DNA of 64,000 nucleotides from Streptomyces hyaluromycini (GTDB lineage: Bacteria > Actinomycetota > Actinomycetes > Streptomycetales > Streptomycetaceae): NCBI RefSeq assembly GCF_002217755.1, contig NZ_BCFL01000016.1, positions 974,319-1,038,318 on the forward strand. Direction: 5' to 3'. Under the pieces are notes generated by a model. It was not told where the DNA came from. It was given only the letters and a program-made list of their open reading frames with translations, and did not search any database. Positions 33,619-42,057 of the stretch are shown in pieces (positions within the stretch are counted from its first letter, which is position 1; each line of letters starts with the position of its first letter). The translations under genes and the position numbers were made by a program.

Positions 33619-34599
33619 ATGCAGGAGACGCGCCTCGACACTGCTCGTATCCAGGCGGCTCACCGGGTGATCGACCCGGTTTTCCGCGACACGCCGCTGT
33701 ACCGCTGCGAGGCCCTGGAACCCGGCCTCGGGTGCGCGGTGAGCATCAAGCTCGAAACGGCGAACCCGGTCCGCAGCTTCAAGGCCCGCGGCACCGAGGT
33801 GGTCACGAGCCTGCTCGCCGGGCACGGGGCGCCGGCCGTGGTGTGCGCGAGCTCGGGCAACCTCGGCCAGGCCCTCGCCTGGTCCGGTCGCGGCCGGGGG
33901 CTCGACGTGACCGTCGTGGCCTCCCGCTTCGCGACCGCGGCCAAGCTCGATCGCATCCGCGCGCTGGGCGCCAGGCTGGAACTGGTGGACGGCGACCACG
34001 AGATGGCTCGCGAGCGGGCGGCGGCCCTCGCCCGGGACGGCGGCATCCGGCTGGTCGAGGACAGCCTGGACATCGAGACCTGCGAGGGCGCGGCGACCAT
34101 CGGTCTGGAGCTGGTGGACAGCGCGCCGTCGTTCGACACCGTCCTGATCGCTCTCGGTGGCGGGGCGCTGGCCACCGGCGTGGGTCATGTGATGAAGGCG
34201 CTGGCACCCGGAGTCGAGGTGATCTGCGTCCAGCCGCTGGGCGCACCGGCGATGACGTACTCGTGGCGCCGGCGGCGCGTCGTCACCACCGAATCGGCCG
34301 ACACCATCGCCGACGGCGTCGCCGGCCGGTATCCCATCGCGGCCGTCCTGGACGACCTTCTCCTGGTCGCCGACGACGTCGTCCTGGTCCGGGAGGAGTC
34401 GATCGTCGCCGGAATGCGGATGCTCCTCGACCACGCCGGCCTCGTCGTGGAGCCGTCGGCGGCGCTCGGCGTCGCGGCGATCCTCGAGGACCGCGCCCGC
34501 TTCGCCGGCCGGCACGTGGTCACCGTCGTGTGCGGCAGCAACGTGGACGTGGACGCCTATCACCGCTGGGTGGGTCCGGCTCCCGTCCACAAGTCCTGA
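33619..34599 (+). CDS. PLP-dependent threonine dehydratase-like lyase
   Basis: 326-residue fold-type II PLP enzyme without a regulatory domain. Lys55 in NPVRSFKARGTE is the cofactor Lys; ASSGNLGQALAW replaces the usual SxGNH loop (Leu for His), and ALGGGALATGVGHV is the phosphate loop. Resemblance is to catabolic serine/threonine dehydratases and to ectoine-type hydrolyase relatives; the changed loop suggests a different substrate from ilvA. ATG 33619 is 67 bp after the SpoIIE gene on the same strand, so co-transcription is possible. Exact reaction unknown. Confidence 0.8.
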   Translation: MQETRLDTARIQAAHRVIDPVFRDTPLYRCEALEPGLGCAVSIKLETANPVRSFKARGTEVVTSLLAGHGAPAVVCASSGNLGQALAWSGRGRGLDVTVVASRFATAAKLDRIRALGARLELVDGDHEMARERAAALARDGGIRLVEDSLDIETCEGAATIGLELVDSAPSFDTVLIALGGGALATGVGHVMKALAPGVEVICVQPLGAPAMTYSWRRRRVVTTESADTIADGVAGRYPIAAVLDDLLLVADDVVLVREESIVAGMRMLLDHAGLVVEPSAALGVAAILEDRARFAGRHVVTVVCGSNVDVDAYHRWVGPAPVHKS

Positions 34600-34630
34600 A
34601 GCCCTGAAGTCCTGAAGTCCTGAAGCCCTG
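34596..34630 (+). repeat. 10-bp tandem repeat over the lyase stop codon
   Basis: CCTGAAGTCC/CCTGAAGCCC units repeat about 3.5 times, starting over the stop codon of the PLP lyase gene. Simple slippage product in appearance. Confidence 0.7.
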
Positions 34631-34744
34631 GCACCCGTATCGTCCGACAGGGGTCACATGACGGCGACGGGGCGGACGTGGTCCTCGCCACGTCCGCCGA
34701 ACGGGACGGTCGGTCTCGGCCGGCCCGCCGTCGGACCTGCCTGG

Positions 34745-35257
34745 TCAGCCCTGCGCGCGGGCGGGCAGCTTCCAGCCGGGTCGGGGGAAGTGGCAGGTGT
34801 AGCCGTCCGGGTAGCGCTCCAGGTAGTCCTGGTGCTCGGGCTCGGCCTCCCAGAACGGGCCGACCGGCTCCACCTCGGTGACGACCTCGCCCGGCCACAG
34901 CTTGGAGGCGTTCACGTCCGCGATGGTGTCCTCGGCGATCCGCTTCTGCTCGTCGTCCACGTAGTAGATCGCCGAGCGGTAGCTGAGGCCGATGTCGTTG
35001 CCCTGGCGGTTCCTGGTGCTCGGGTCGTGGATCTGGAAGAAGAACTCCAGGAGCGCCCGGTAGTCGGTCTTCGTGGGGTCGAAGAGGATCTCGATGGCCT
35101 CCGCGTGCGTGCCGTGGTTGCGGTACGTCGCGTTCGGCACGTCACCCCCGGTGTAGCCGACCCGGGTCGCCGTCACGCCCGGCTGCCTGCGGATCAGATC
35201 CTGCATCCCCCAGAAACATCCGCCCGCCAGCACGGCCCTCTGCGTCTGCACAGTCAT
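34745..35257 (-). CDS. msrA: Peptide methionine sulfoxide reductase MsrA
   Basis: Reduces methionine-S-sulfoxide in proteins using thioredoxin. The 170-residue enzyme has the catalytic motif GGCFWG (Cys14), the substrate pocket segments VGYTGG and [12 protein letters not shown], and [19 protein letters not shown] with a Cys that may resolve the disulfide. ATG 35257 has GGAGGGG 5 nt upstream. It is monocistronic. Confidence 0.96.
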   Translation of the reverse strand: MTVQTQRAVLAGGCFWGMQDLIRRQPGVTATRVGYTGGDVPNATYRNHGTHAEAIEILFDPTKTDYRALLEFFFQIHDPSTRNRQGNDIGLSYRSAIYYVDDEQKRIAEDTIADVNASKLWPGEVVTEVEPVGPFWEAEPEHQDYLERYPDGYTCHFPRPGWKLPARAQG

Positions 35258-35363
35258 CGCGGCCCCTCCAATACTCGTCGGCCTGGTCATTCGGGCTACC
35301 CGGCTCGCACACCACCGGCGTCCGATGCCCACCCTCCACAACGCAGGAGGGTTCCCGTCGATT

Positions 35364-35399
35364 CCGCGCCCCGCTCCTGTCCGCAGGAGCGGGGCGCGG
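35364..35399. terminator. Strong hairpin downstream of the APC permease gene
   Basis: Perfect 16-bp stem CCGCGCCCCGCTCCTG / CAGGAGCGGGGCGCGG with loop TCCG. It begins 7 bp past the permease stop on the minus strand. No T-run follows, so it may be a Streptomyces-style terminator or mRNA end protector. Confidence 0.75.
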
Positions 35400-35405
35400 T
35401 CGGGG

Positions 35406-36782
35406 TCAGTGGGCCGGCTGCGGATCGGCCGCCGGGGCCGGGTCCTCGTCGAAGGTCATCTCCGGCGGGGCCTTGCGGAAGCCCCTGGTGAGGTAGGCGA
35501 GGTAGCAGACGCCGATGGCCAGCCAGATCAGACCGAGGGTGCGGGCCTTGTCGTCGAGGTGGCACAGCAGCCACACGTCGACGACGGCGCCGATCGCCGG
35601 GAGCAGGACGTACGACCACACGGCGGGACGGCGGCCCGCGCGGCGCTCCCGGACGTAGGTCGCGATGACGGAGAGGTTGACGAAGGTGAAGGCGGTGAAG
35701 GCGCCGAAGTTGATGAAGGAGGTGGACGTGGCGACGTTCAGGTGCAGCGCGATCAGGCCGACCGCTCCGGCGAGGAGGATGTTCAGGGCGGGGGTGTGGT
35801 ACTTGGGGTGGATGCTGCCGAAGACCTTCTTGGGCAGTACCGAGTCGCGGCCCATCGCGTAGAGCAGCCGTGCCGTGCTGGCCTGCGCCGCGATCCCGGA
35901 GGCGAACTGGGCGACGATCAGGCCGGCCAGGAACACGGAGGAGAACACGTCGCCGCCGATCGCCTTGGCGATCTCGAACGCGGCGGAGCTGGAGTCGGTG
36001 AACGCGTACCCGGGGTGTGCCAGCTGGGTGGCGTAGGCGACGACGACGAAGATGCCGCCGCCGAGCAGCGCGGTCAGCATGATGGCGCGGGGGATGGTGC
36101 GCTGCGGTTCGACGGTCTCCTCGGTCAGCGTGGTGACGGCGTCGAACCCGAGGAAGGAGTAGGCGGCGATGGCGGCGCCCGCGGAGATGCCCGCGAGGCT
36201 GGTCGCGTGGTTCGTGAACGGTGTGCCGCTGACGAGTCCCGCCGCTCCCTGGTGCTGGAAGACGTGCCGCAGACAGAGCAGCGCGAAGATCGCGACGACC
36301 AGGACCTGGAAGACCATCAGCAGGTCGTTCACCCGCTCCGCGGTCTTGATGCCCCGGATGTTGAGCGCGGTGGTGACGGTGATGAACGCGATGATCCACA
36401 CCCAGAACGGCACCGAGGGGTACTCGGCCTGGAGATAGGCCCCGCCGATGAGCCAGATGACCATGGGCAGGAAGAAGTAGTCCAGCAGGGTGGCCCAGCC
36501 GACGAGGAAGCCGATCCGGGAGTCTATGGAGCGCCGCACGTAGGTGTAGGCGGACCCGGCGACGGGGTGGGCCGCGGCCATCTTCCCGTAGCTGTGCGCG
36601 GTGAAGAGCATGGCGCCGAGGGCCAGCAGGTAGGCCGTCGGGACGGAGCCGTGGGTGCTGTCGGCGACGACGCCGTAGGTGCCCAGGACGATGATCGGGG
36701 CCATGTAGGCGAGCCCGAAGAGCACGACGGATCTGAGGGTCAGGGTGCGGGAGAGGGTGGGCGGAGAGGCGGGAGCGGACAT
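35406..36782 (-). CDS. APC-superfamily amino acid/amine permease
   Basis: 458 residues with 12 predicted helices. Helix 1 carries the APC motif [19 protein letters not shown]; helix 6 [22 protein letters not shown] is the conserved substrate loop. The last part ([20 protein letters not shown]) is a cytosolic acidic tail. Related permeases import putrescine or amino acids. It is directly downstream of the nitrilase gene (67-bp gap) and both are divergent from a GntR regulator, which suggests an uptake-and-hydrolysis module for a nitrogenous compound. Confidence 0.9.
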   Translation of the reverse strand: MSAPASPPTLSRTLTLRSVVLFGLAYMAPIIVLGTYGVVADSTHGSVPTAYLLALGAMLFTAHSYGKMAAAHPVAGSAYTYVRRSIDSRIGFLVGWATLLDYFFLPMVIWLIGGAYLQAEYPSVPFWVWIIAFITVTTALNIRGIKTAERVNDLLMVFQVLVVAIFALLCLRHVFQHQGAAGLVSGTPFTNHATSLAGISAGAAIAAYSFLGFDAVTTLTEETVEPQRTIPRAIMLTALLGGGIFVVVAYATQLAHPGYAFTDSSSAAFEIAKAIGGDVFSSVFLAGLIVAQFASGIAAQASTARLLYAMGRDSVLPKKVFGSIHPKYHTPALNILLAGAVGLIALHLNVATSTSFINFGAFTAFTFVNLSVIATYVRERRAGRRPAVWSYVLLPAIGAVVDVWLLCHLDDKARTLGLIWLAIGVCYLAYLTRGFRKAPPEMTFDEDPAPAADPQPAH

Positions 36783-36849
36783 GGCGTTCCTTGTGCCGAG
36801 GGGACGGGGAGAGGGGGGAGAACAGGGGGGAGAACAGGCAGGCGGAGGC

Positions 36850-37722
36850 TCAGTTGTCGGCGATCCGCCAGCGGCGGGGGTCCAGGCGGCCGTCGTAGAG
36901 CGGGAGGTCGATGGGGGCGTCGGCCTCGGTGAACTGGTTCCACATGCGGTTGAGGCCGGCGGTGCCGAAGGTCCGTACGCGGGTGACGTCGTCCAGGTCG
37001 AGGACGTCGGTCAGCACGGTGGGCGCGGAGTCGGCGGCCTGGACGCGGACGCGTCCTTCGGGGTCGACCACCAGGCTGCGCCCGGTACCGAGGGGGCCCG
37101 CGGTGTTCACGCTGACCACGTAGACCTGGTTGACGATGGCGTTGGCGCGGGCGAGGACGAGTTCCTGGGCGCGGTCCGCGGAGGTGGTCATGACCGGGTT
37201 GACGATGACCTCGGCGCCCATCCAGGCCAGGTGCCTGGCCACTTCCGGGAACCAGGCGTCGTAGCAGATGGCGAAGCCGACGCGGCCGGTGTCCGGGAGG
37301 TCCAGGACGACGAAGCGGTCGCCGGGGGCGTACGGCTCGAAGGGCCGCCACGGGAAGACCTTGCGGTAGTGGGCGGCGAGCCGCCCCTGCGGGGAGAAGG
37401 CGAGGGCGGTGTTGAAGAGCTCGCCGGCCGGACCGCGCTCGCAGACGGTGCCCGGGAACAGCCATACACCCAGGTCGCCCGCGAGTTCGGCGAGCTGTCG
37501 CACGCGGGGGCCGTCGAGCGGCTCGGCCGCGTCCCGCAGCCGGCTCTCCGACTCGGCGGGCGGGCCGTCGGTGCCGCACAGGTGCAGCTCCGGGTAGGCG
37601 ACGAGGCGGGTCTGCGGGAAGCGCGCCAGCACTCCCGCGACGTCTTCGGCGAAGCCGGACAGCGGGTCCGTGGCCAGGCGGGGAGGGGCCTGGACCAGGG
37701 CGACGGGGAGGGGTCGGGACAT
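36850..37722 (-). CDS. Carbon-nitrogen hydrolase (nitrilase superfamily)
   Basis: 290-residue cytosolic amidohydrolase. The catalytic triad is intact: Glu45 (VAYPELHL), Lys121 (HYRKVFPWRPFEPY) and Cys153 (GFAICYDAWFPE), with the structural Glu in PFEPY. Substrate may be an N-carbamoyl or aliphatic amide compound. It heads a two-gene unit with the APC permease. The start is ATG 37722, only 46 bp from an upstream ATG of the divergent GntR gene; the shared gap has two matching operators. Confidence 0.92.
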   Translation of the reverse strand: MSRPLPVALVQAPPRLATDPLSGFAEDVAGVLARFPQTRLVAYPELHLCGTDGPPAESESRLRDAAEPLDGPRVRQLAELAGDLGVWLFPGTVCERGPAGELFNTALAFSPQGRLAAHYRKVFPWRPFEPYAPGDRFVVLDLPDTGRVGFAICYDAWFPEVARHLAWMGAEVIVNPVMTTSADRAQELVLARANAIVNQVYVVSVNTAGPLGTGRSLVVDPEGRVRVQAADSAPTVLTDVLDLDDVTRVRTFGTAGLNRMWNQFTEADAPIDLPLYDGRLDPRRWRIADN

Positions 37723-37736
37723 GGCCAGGAAATTAA

Positions 37737-37773
37737 CTCAATATGAGTCCTTATACAATGGTCTCATTATGAG
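37737..37773. promoter_or_regulatory. Twin operators of the GntR regulator in a shared promoter
   Basis: CTCAATATGAG (37737-37747) and CTCATTATGAG (37763-37773) are near-identical palindromes 26 bp apart. TACAAT (37754-37759) between them is a good -10 for the GntR gene. Binding would block both the GntR gene and the divergent nitrilase-permease unit. Confidence 0.7.
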
Positions 37774-37801
37774 CAGTTTTAATGGCCGCTACATTGAGGG
37801 C

Positions 37802-38560
37802 ATGACCGGCACCCCGAACGGATCCGCACCCGCGCACCCCGAGGGGACCGTCCTCGCCCTCAACTCGCCCAAGCTGAACGGGATCCGCCGGCTCACCGCG
37901 CTGGACACGGTGCGCGCCCGGATCGCCATGGCGGTCGACCTCGGGCTGCTCTCCCCCGGCGAGCGGCTGCCCCAGACCGACGCCATAGCCGAGGCGCTCG
38001 GCGTCGGGGAGATCACCGTGCGCCGGGCGCTGAGCTCCCTGTGCACGGACGGCGTCCTGGAGCGCAGGCGCGGCCGCAACGGCGGCACCCTCGTCGCCGA
38101 GCAGCCGACCCGGGGGGTCGTCGACGCGGCCGAGGCGTACCACGGGCAGACCGCGGAGGTGCACCGCCTGATCGACGAGCGGACCGTCCTGGAGTGCGGG
38201 ATCGCCCATCTCGCGACCGGCGCCGCGTCCCCCGCCGCCCTCGACGAGCTCGACCTGCTGGTCGTGGCCATGGACCGGGCGGAGAGCTGGGCGGAGTTCC
38301 ACTCCTGCGACGAGCGGTTCCACCTCGCCGTGGCCCACGCCACCGGCCTCGACGCGAGCGTGCAGACCTACGGGACCGTGCTGCGCCGGCTCTACGCGTA
38401 CTACCTCCCCTACCCCCTCGCCGCCCTGCGCGAGTCCAACGACGAGCACCGGGCCCTGGTGGCCGCGCTCCGCGCGGGTGACGCGGCCCGGGCGGCCGAC
38501 ATCGCACGCCGCCACGTGGAGACCCTGCACCGGACGATGTTCGTCGGGTTGATGCATTAG
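37802..38560 (+). CDS. GntR-family (FCD) transcriptional regulator
   Basis: 252 residues. The N-terminal winged helix (about 38-100) reads DTVRARIAMAVDLGLLSPGERL then IAEALGVGEITVRRALSSL and a GRNGGTLV wing; the C-terminal FCD domain (about 115-245) has the metal-binding His/Asp pattern (DERFHLAVAHATG, DEHRALVAALRAGD, RRHVETLH). ATG 37802 with GAGGG just upstream is preferred, because the earlier ATG 37769 lies inside the second operator. It is the likely repressor of the divergent nitrilase-permease unit, released by a carboxylate ligand (family-based inference). Confidence 0.9.
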   Translation: MTGTPNGSAPAHPEGTVLALNSPKLNGIRRLTALDTVRARIAMAVDLGLLSPGERLPQTDAIAEALGVGEITVRRALSSLCTDGVLERRRGRNGGTLVAEQPTRGVVDAAEAYHGQTAEVHRLIDERTVLECGIAHLATGAASPAALDELDLLVVAMDRAESWAEFHSCDERFHLAVAHATGLDASVQTYGTVLRRLYAYYLPYPLAALRESNDEHRALVAALRAGDAARAADIARRHVETLHRTMFVGLMH

Positions 38561-38609
38561 AGCCGGTGCACGGATATTCGGTTGCCGGAGCGGCGCTCCC
38601 GCGGGCTCA

Positions 38610-39737
38610 ATGGCGTACATGGCCGACATCCAAGGCTCGTACGACGAGCTGTTCACCGCCGTGCCCACCACACTCGCCGGACTGATCGACGACGGCGACG
38701 TGGGAGGTGCCGTGGCCGTCTTCGTCGACGGGGAGCCCGTGGTGGACGTGTGGGCCGGCTTCGCCGATGCCGGCCGGACCCGGGCCTGGGAGCGGGACAC
38801 GATCGTCAACGTGTTCTCCGTGACCAAGACGATGACCGCGCTGTGCGCGCTCGTCCTGATCGACCGGGGCAGGCTGGATCCGGACGCGCCCGTCGCCCGG
38901 TACTGGCCCGAGTTCGCCGCGGCCGGCAAGCGTCACGTGCTGGTGCGGCATCTGCTGTCGCACACCGCCGGGCTGCCCGACTGGGAGGGGCCGGTCGAGG
39001 AGCTGTACGACTGGACGGCCGCCACGGCCCGGCTCGCCGGGCAGGCCCCGCAGTGGGAACCGGGGACGGCGGCCGGGTATCACTCGCTCACCCAGGGGTT
39101 CCTGGTGGGTGAGGTGCTGCGCCGGATCACCGGGCGGAGCGTGGGCGAGTTCTTCGCCGCGGAGGTGGCCGGTCCGCTGGGCGCGGACTTCCACATCGGC
39201 CTCGGCCCCGAGCACGACCCGCGGGTGGCGCCGACCGTGCCGCCGCCGGGCAAGGACGAGGACTACACGGCCAGCGCACCGGGCCGCGACGCGCCCGCAC
39301 CCACCGCACCCACCGCCGCCACCCCCATCCGCGTCCGGGACGGCAACAGCCTCGCCTGGCGCCGCGCGCAGATCCCCGCGGCGAGCGGCTACGGCAACGC
39401 CCGCTCGGTCGCCCTCGTCCAGTCGCTGCTCGCCTGCGGCGGAACCGTCGGCGGGGTGCGGGTGCTGTCCCCGGAAGGGTGCGCGCGGGCCCGGGAGTTG
39501 CAGTTCGACGGCGAGGACCGCGTCCTCGGCATGCCGACCCGGTACGGCCTCGGCTACGGCCTCTTCGGCAGCGCCCTCGGCTGGGGCGGCTGGGGCGGCG
39601 CGCTGGTCTGGGCCGACCCCGACGAGCGGCTGGCGATCGCGTACGTGACGAACCAGATGCGCGAACCCGCCGCCGACAACCGGGGCATCGAGCTGATCAT
39701 GGCCGCCCAGGACGGGCTCAAGGGTCTGCGGGCCTGA
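38610..39737 (+). CDS. Beta-lactamase-fold serine hydrolase (class C-like esterase)
   Basis: 375 residues. The SxxK nucleophile motif is FSVTK (Ser70, Lys73); the second motif is GYHS (Tyr158, Ser160), with HTAGLPDW as the typical connecting loop; near the C-terminus YGLGYGLFG and WGGWGG replace the KTG box. This pattern matches EstB-type esterases and DD-peptidase-like hydrolases, not true beta-lactamases. No signal peptide is visible, so it is probably cytosolic. A second ATG lies at 38619. Natural substrate unknown. Confidence 0.88.
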   Translation: MAYMADIQGSYDELFTAVPTTLAGLIDDGDVGGAVAVFVDGEPVVDVWAGFADAGRTRAWERDTIVNVFSVTKTMTALCALVLIDRGRLDPDAPVARYWPEFAAAGKRHVLVRHLLSHTAGLPDWEGPVEELYDWTAATARLAGQAPQWEPGTAAGYHSLTQGFLVGEVLRRITGRSVGEFFAAEVAGPLGADFHIGLGPEHDPRVAPTVPPPGKDEDYTASAPGRDAPAPTAPTAATPIRVRDGNSLAWRRAQIPAASGYGNARSVALVQSLLACGGTVGGVRVLSPEGCARARELQFDGEDRVLGMPTRYGLGYGLFGSALGWGGWGGALVWADPDERLAIAYVTNQMREPAADNRGIELIMAAQDGLKGLRA

Positions 39738-39768
39738 CCGGGACGCAGGGCACGGGAGGGACCTCTTC

Positions 39769-40551
39769 GTGGGTGGCGGGACTTTTCTGATCGGTGGCGG
39801 CTGGGACGCGCCCGAGGTGTACGGGCCGTTGCTGCGGGCCTCGGGGGGCGGCCGTATCGGGTGCGTGATCCTCGACGAGGGGGACGGCGAGGAGCAGTTC
39901 GCGCGGTACGCGGAAGCGTTGCGGAGCGCGGGGGCGGGCGCGGAGGCGGCGGTACCGCTGCTGGTGCCGCTCGGGGGACGCTTCGAGCCGGACTCTCTGC
40001 TGAAGGACGGGCTGCTGAAGGACGGTCTGGACGGGCTGCTGGTGTGCGGTGGGCTCACGCCCGCGTACCAGGACGCGTTCGCGGAGTGTGCCGGCCGGCT
40101 GACCGGGCTGCTCGCCGAACGCGGCATCCCCTACGCCGGGTTCTCCGCCGGTGCCGTGCTCGCCGCCCGGCGGGCCGTGGTCGGCGGCTGGCTGGCGGAC
40201 GGTGTTCCGGTCTGCCCGCCGGACACCGCCGAGGATCTCGAAGAGGTCGAGGTACGGCCGGGGCTGGGTCTTGTGCCCTTCGCGGTGGACGTGCACGCGG
40301 CCCAGTGGGGCACGCTGGGGCGGCTGGTGGCGGCCGTGTCGCGGGGGTCGGTGCCGTACGGCGTGGCGATCGACGAGAACACCGTGCTGGAGGCGACCGG
40401 CGCGACGGGCCGGGTCGGCGGGCGCGGGCGCGTCCATGTCGTGCGCCCTGCGGATACCGGCGACGCGGATACCGGTGCCGCGGCGGGAGCGGTCGTACGG
40501 TCGTACGCGCCCGGTGAGTCCGTCCCGCTGGGTCAGCCGCCGCTGCCGTAG
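39769..40551 (+). CDS. Peptidase S51-like (class I amidotransferase fold) protein
   Basis: 260 residues. FLIGGGWD at the start, the region DGLLVCGGLTPAYQ, and the nucleophile elbow GFSAGAVLAARRA (Ser about residue 125) identify the peptidase E/cyanophycinase branch of the GAT fold. It could cleave Asp-X dipeptides or similar. GTG 39769 follows GGGAGGG. The 3' end overlaps the convergent VOC gene by 19 bp. Confidence 0.8.
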   Translation: MGGGTFLIGGGWDAPEVYGPLLRASGGGRIGCVILDEGDGEEQFARYAEALRSAGAGAEAAVPLLVPLGGRFEPDSLLKDGLLKDGLDGLLVCGGLTPAYQDAFAECAGRLTGLLAERGIPYAGFSAGAVLAARRAVVGGWLADGVPVCPPDTAEDLEEVEVRPGLGLVPFAVDVHAAQWGTLGRLVAAVSRGSVPYGVAIDENTVLEATGATGRVGGRGRVHVVRPADTGDADTGAAAGAVVRSYAPGESVPLGQPPLP

Positions 40552-40916
40552 GGGCGGGTGAGGATCTCCAGACGGTGGCCGTCGGGGTCGTCGAAGTAGG
40601 TGCCGCGGCCGCCGTCGTTGGAGTTGATCTCGCCGGGACGGCTGTGGTGCGGGTCGGCCCAGTAACCGATGCCGGCCGCCCTGACGCGAGTGAAGATCTC
40701 GTCGAAGTCGTCCTCGGAGACCAGGAAGGCGTAGTGCTGCGGCGGGATGTCCCCCGGGGTGTCCATGAAGTCGAGGGTGACGCCGTTCGGCAGCGCGACC
40801 GGGACGAACGGGCCGTAGTCCGGGCTGACTTGCAGTCCGAGGATGTCGGCGAGGAACCGGGCCGACGCGTGCTTGTCGTGTGCGGCGACGATGGTGTGGT
40901 TCAGGTTCACGGTCAT
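40533..40916 (-). CDS. VOC-superfamily (glyoxalase/dioxygenase-like) protein
   Basis: 127 residues with two beta-alpha-beta-beta-beta modules. Metal-ligand positions include NHTIVAAHD (His), PPQHYAFLV (His) and DGHRLEIL (Glu). Start ATG 40916 has GGAGGAGG 7 nt upstream. The fold covers glyoxalase I, fosfomycin-resistance enzymes and bleomycin-binding proteins; no specific role can be deduced. Confidence 0.88.
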   Translation of the reverse strand: MTVNLNHTIVAAHDKHASARFLADILGLQVSPDYGPFVPVALPNGVTLDFMDTPGDIPPQHYAFLVSEDDFDEIFTRVRAAGIGYWADPHHSRPGEINSNDGGRGTYFDDPDGHRLEILTRPYGSGG

Positions 40917-40956
40917 CGTGGGACCTCCTCCTGTCCAACGTACTCCCGGCACCAGC

Positions 40957-40975
40957 TAAGGTAAGGCTCGCCTTA
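40957..40975 (+). promoter_or_regulatory. Iron box (DmdR/IdeR-type operator)
   Basis: TAAGGTAAGGCTCGCCTTA matches the actinobacterial iron-box consensus TTAGGTTAGGCTCACCTAA at 15 of 19 positions. It lies 24 bp upstream of the GTG of an iron-siderophore binding protein gene, where iron-loaded DmdR1/IdeR would repress transcription. Confidence 0.88.
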
Positions 40976-40998
40976 GTCACCGATCGGAAGAGCTAGTC

Positions 40999-42057
40999 GT
41001 GCGCGCGTTGAGGTTGAGGACCGTCCTGGCCGTGTCCGCCGTGTCCGTCGTGGGCGGTCTGCTGGCCGGCTGCTCGTCGTCCGGCGGTGGCGACGACGCC
41101 GGTACCGCGCACGGCGACGGCACCGTGAACAAGGTCGCCGGCGCCTCCGAGGGCCCCTCCGCCGCGCCGAGCGCCCTCGCCGACGGGATGGGCTCCGACA
41201 CCGACACCGACGGCGTCTTCCCGCGCACGGTCACCCACTTCGAGGGCAGGACCACCATCAAGGCCGAGCCGAAGAGGATCGCGGTGCTCAGCACCGGGCA
41301 GCTCGACGACCTGCTCACCCTCGGCATCGTCCCGACCGCCGGCACCCGCGCGGAGAACGCCGGACTGGTCCCCGACTACCTCGCCGACGCCTTCCCGCAG
41401 TACAAGAAGAAGCTCGCCGCGATGACCGACGCGGGCACCCGCCAGTCCCCCAACCTGGAGTCCCTGGCCGCCGCCAGGCCCGACCTGATCCTGGTCAACG
41501 ACTCGCTCGGCGACCTCTACCCGCAGCTGTCGAAGATCGCGCCCACCGTGGTCACCGCGGGCCAGGGCATCAACTGGAAGCGGGACCTGCTGCTGGTCGG
41601 GGACGCGGTCGGCGAAGGACAGAAGGCGCAGGAACTGCTCGCCGACATCGTCGACAACGCGAAGGCCAGCGGGTCCGCCCTGAACGGCTCGGCCACCGTG
41701 TCCATGGTCCGCTTCACGCCCGACCGCACCCGGATGTTCGGGGTGTCCTCCTTCACCGGCTCGATAGCCGTCGACATGGGCCTGTCCCGCCCCAAGTCAC
41801 AAGAATTCAACGCCATTTCGCAGGACATCAGCGCGGAGAAGGTCGACACCGCCGACGGTGACTGGATCTTCTACTCCGTGCAGGGCGACGCGGCGAAGAC
41901 GGACGCGGCGACCGTGCTCGCCGGACCGCTGTGGAAGTCCATGAAGGCGGTCGGGGCCGGGCACGCCGTGCAGGTCGACGACGACCCCTGGTACCTCAAC
42001 GCCGGTCCCACGGCGGCGCGTCTGGTCGTACGACAGCTCGCCGAACACCTCCGGTAA
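40999..42057 (+). CDS. Ferric-siderophore ABC transporter substrate-binding lipoprotein
   Basis: 352 residues. A lipoprotein signal ends in LLAGCSSS (Cys25 lipidated), then a Gly/Asp/Ser-rich linker and a FecB/FhuD-type binding fold (about 75-350) with KRIAVLSTGQLDDLLTLG and RPDLILVNDS. It captures a ferric siderophore outside the membrane for the two FecCD permeases that follow. GTG start at 40999; expression should rise when the iron box is vacated. No ATPase gene is seen downstream, so this system must borrow one encoded elsewhere. Confidence 0.92.
   Translation: MRALRLRTVLAVSAVSVVGGLLAGCSSSGGGDDAGTAHGDGTVNKVAGASEGPSAAPSALADGMGSDTDTDGVFPRTVTHFEGRTTIKAEPKRIAVLSTGQLDDLLTLGIVPTAGTRAENAGLVPDYLADAFPQYKKKLAAMTDAGTRQSPNLESLAAARPDLILVNDSLGDLYPQLSKIAPTVVTAGQGINWKRDLLLVGDAVGEGQKAQELLADIVDNAKASGSALNGSATVSMVRFTPDRTRMFGVSSFTGSIAVDMGLSRPKSQEFNAISQDISAEKVDTADGDWIFYSVQGDAAKTDAATVLAGPLWKSMKAVGAGHAVQVDDDPWYLNAGPTAARLVVRQLAEHLR

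Noticed and set aside
38610..39737. Serine hydrolase as a true beta-lactamase resistance gene
   Set aside because: No signal peptide and the KTG box is replaced by WGG; the EstB-like esterase class fits better.
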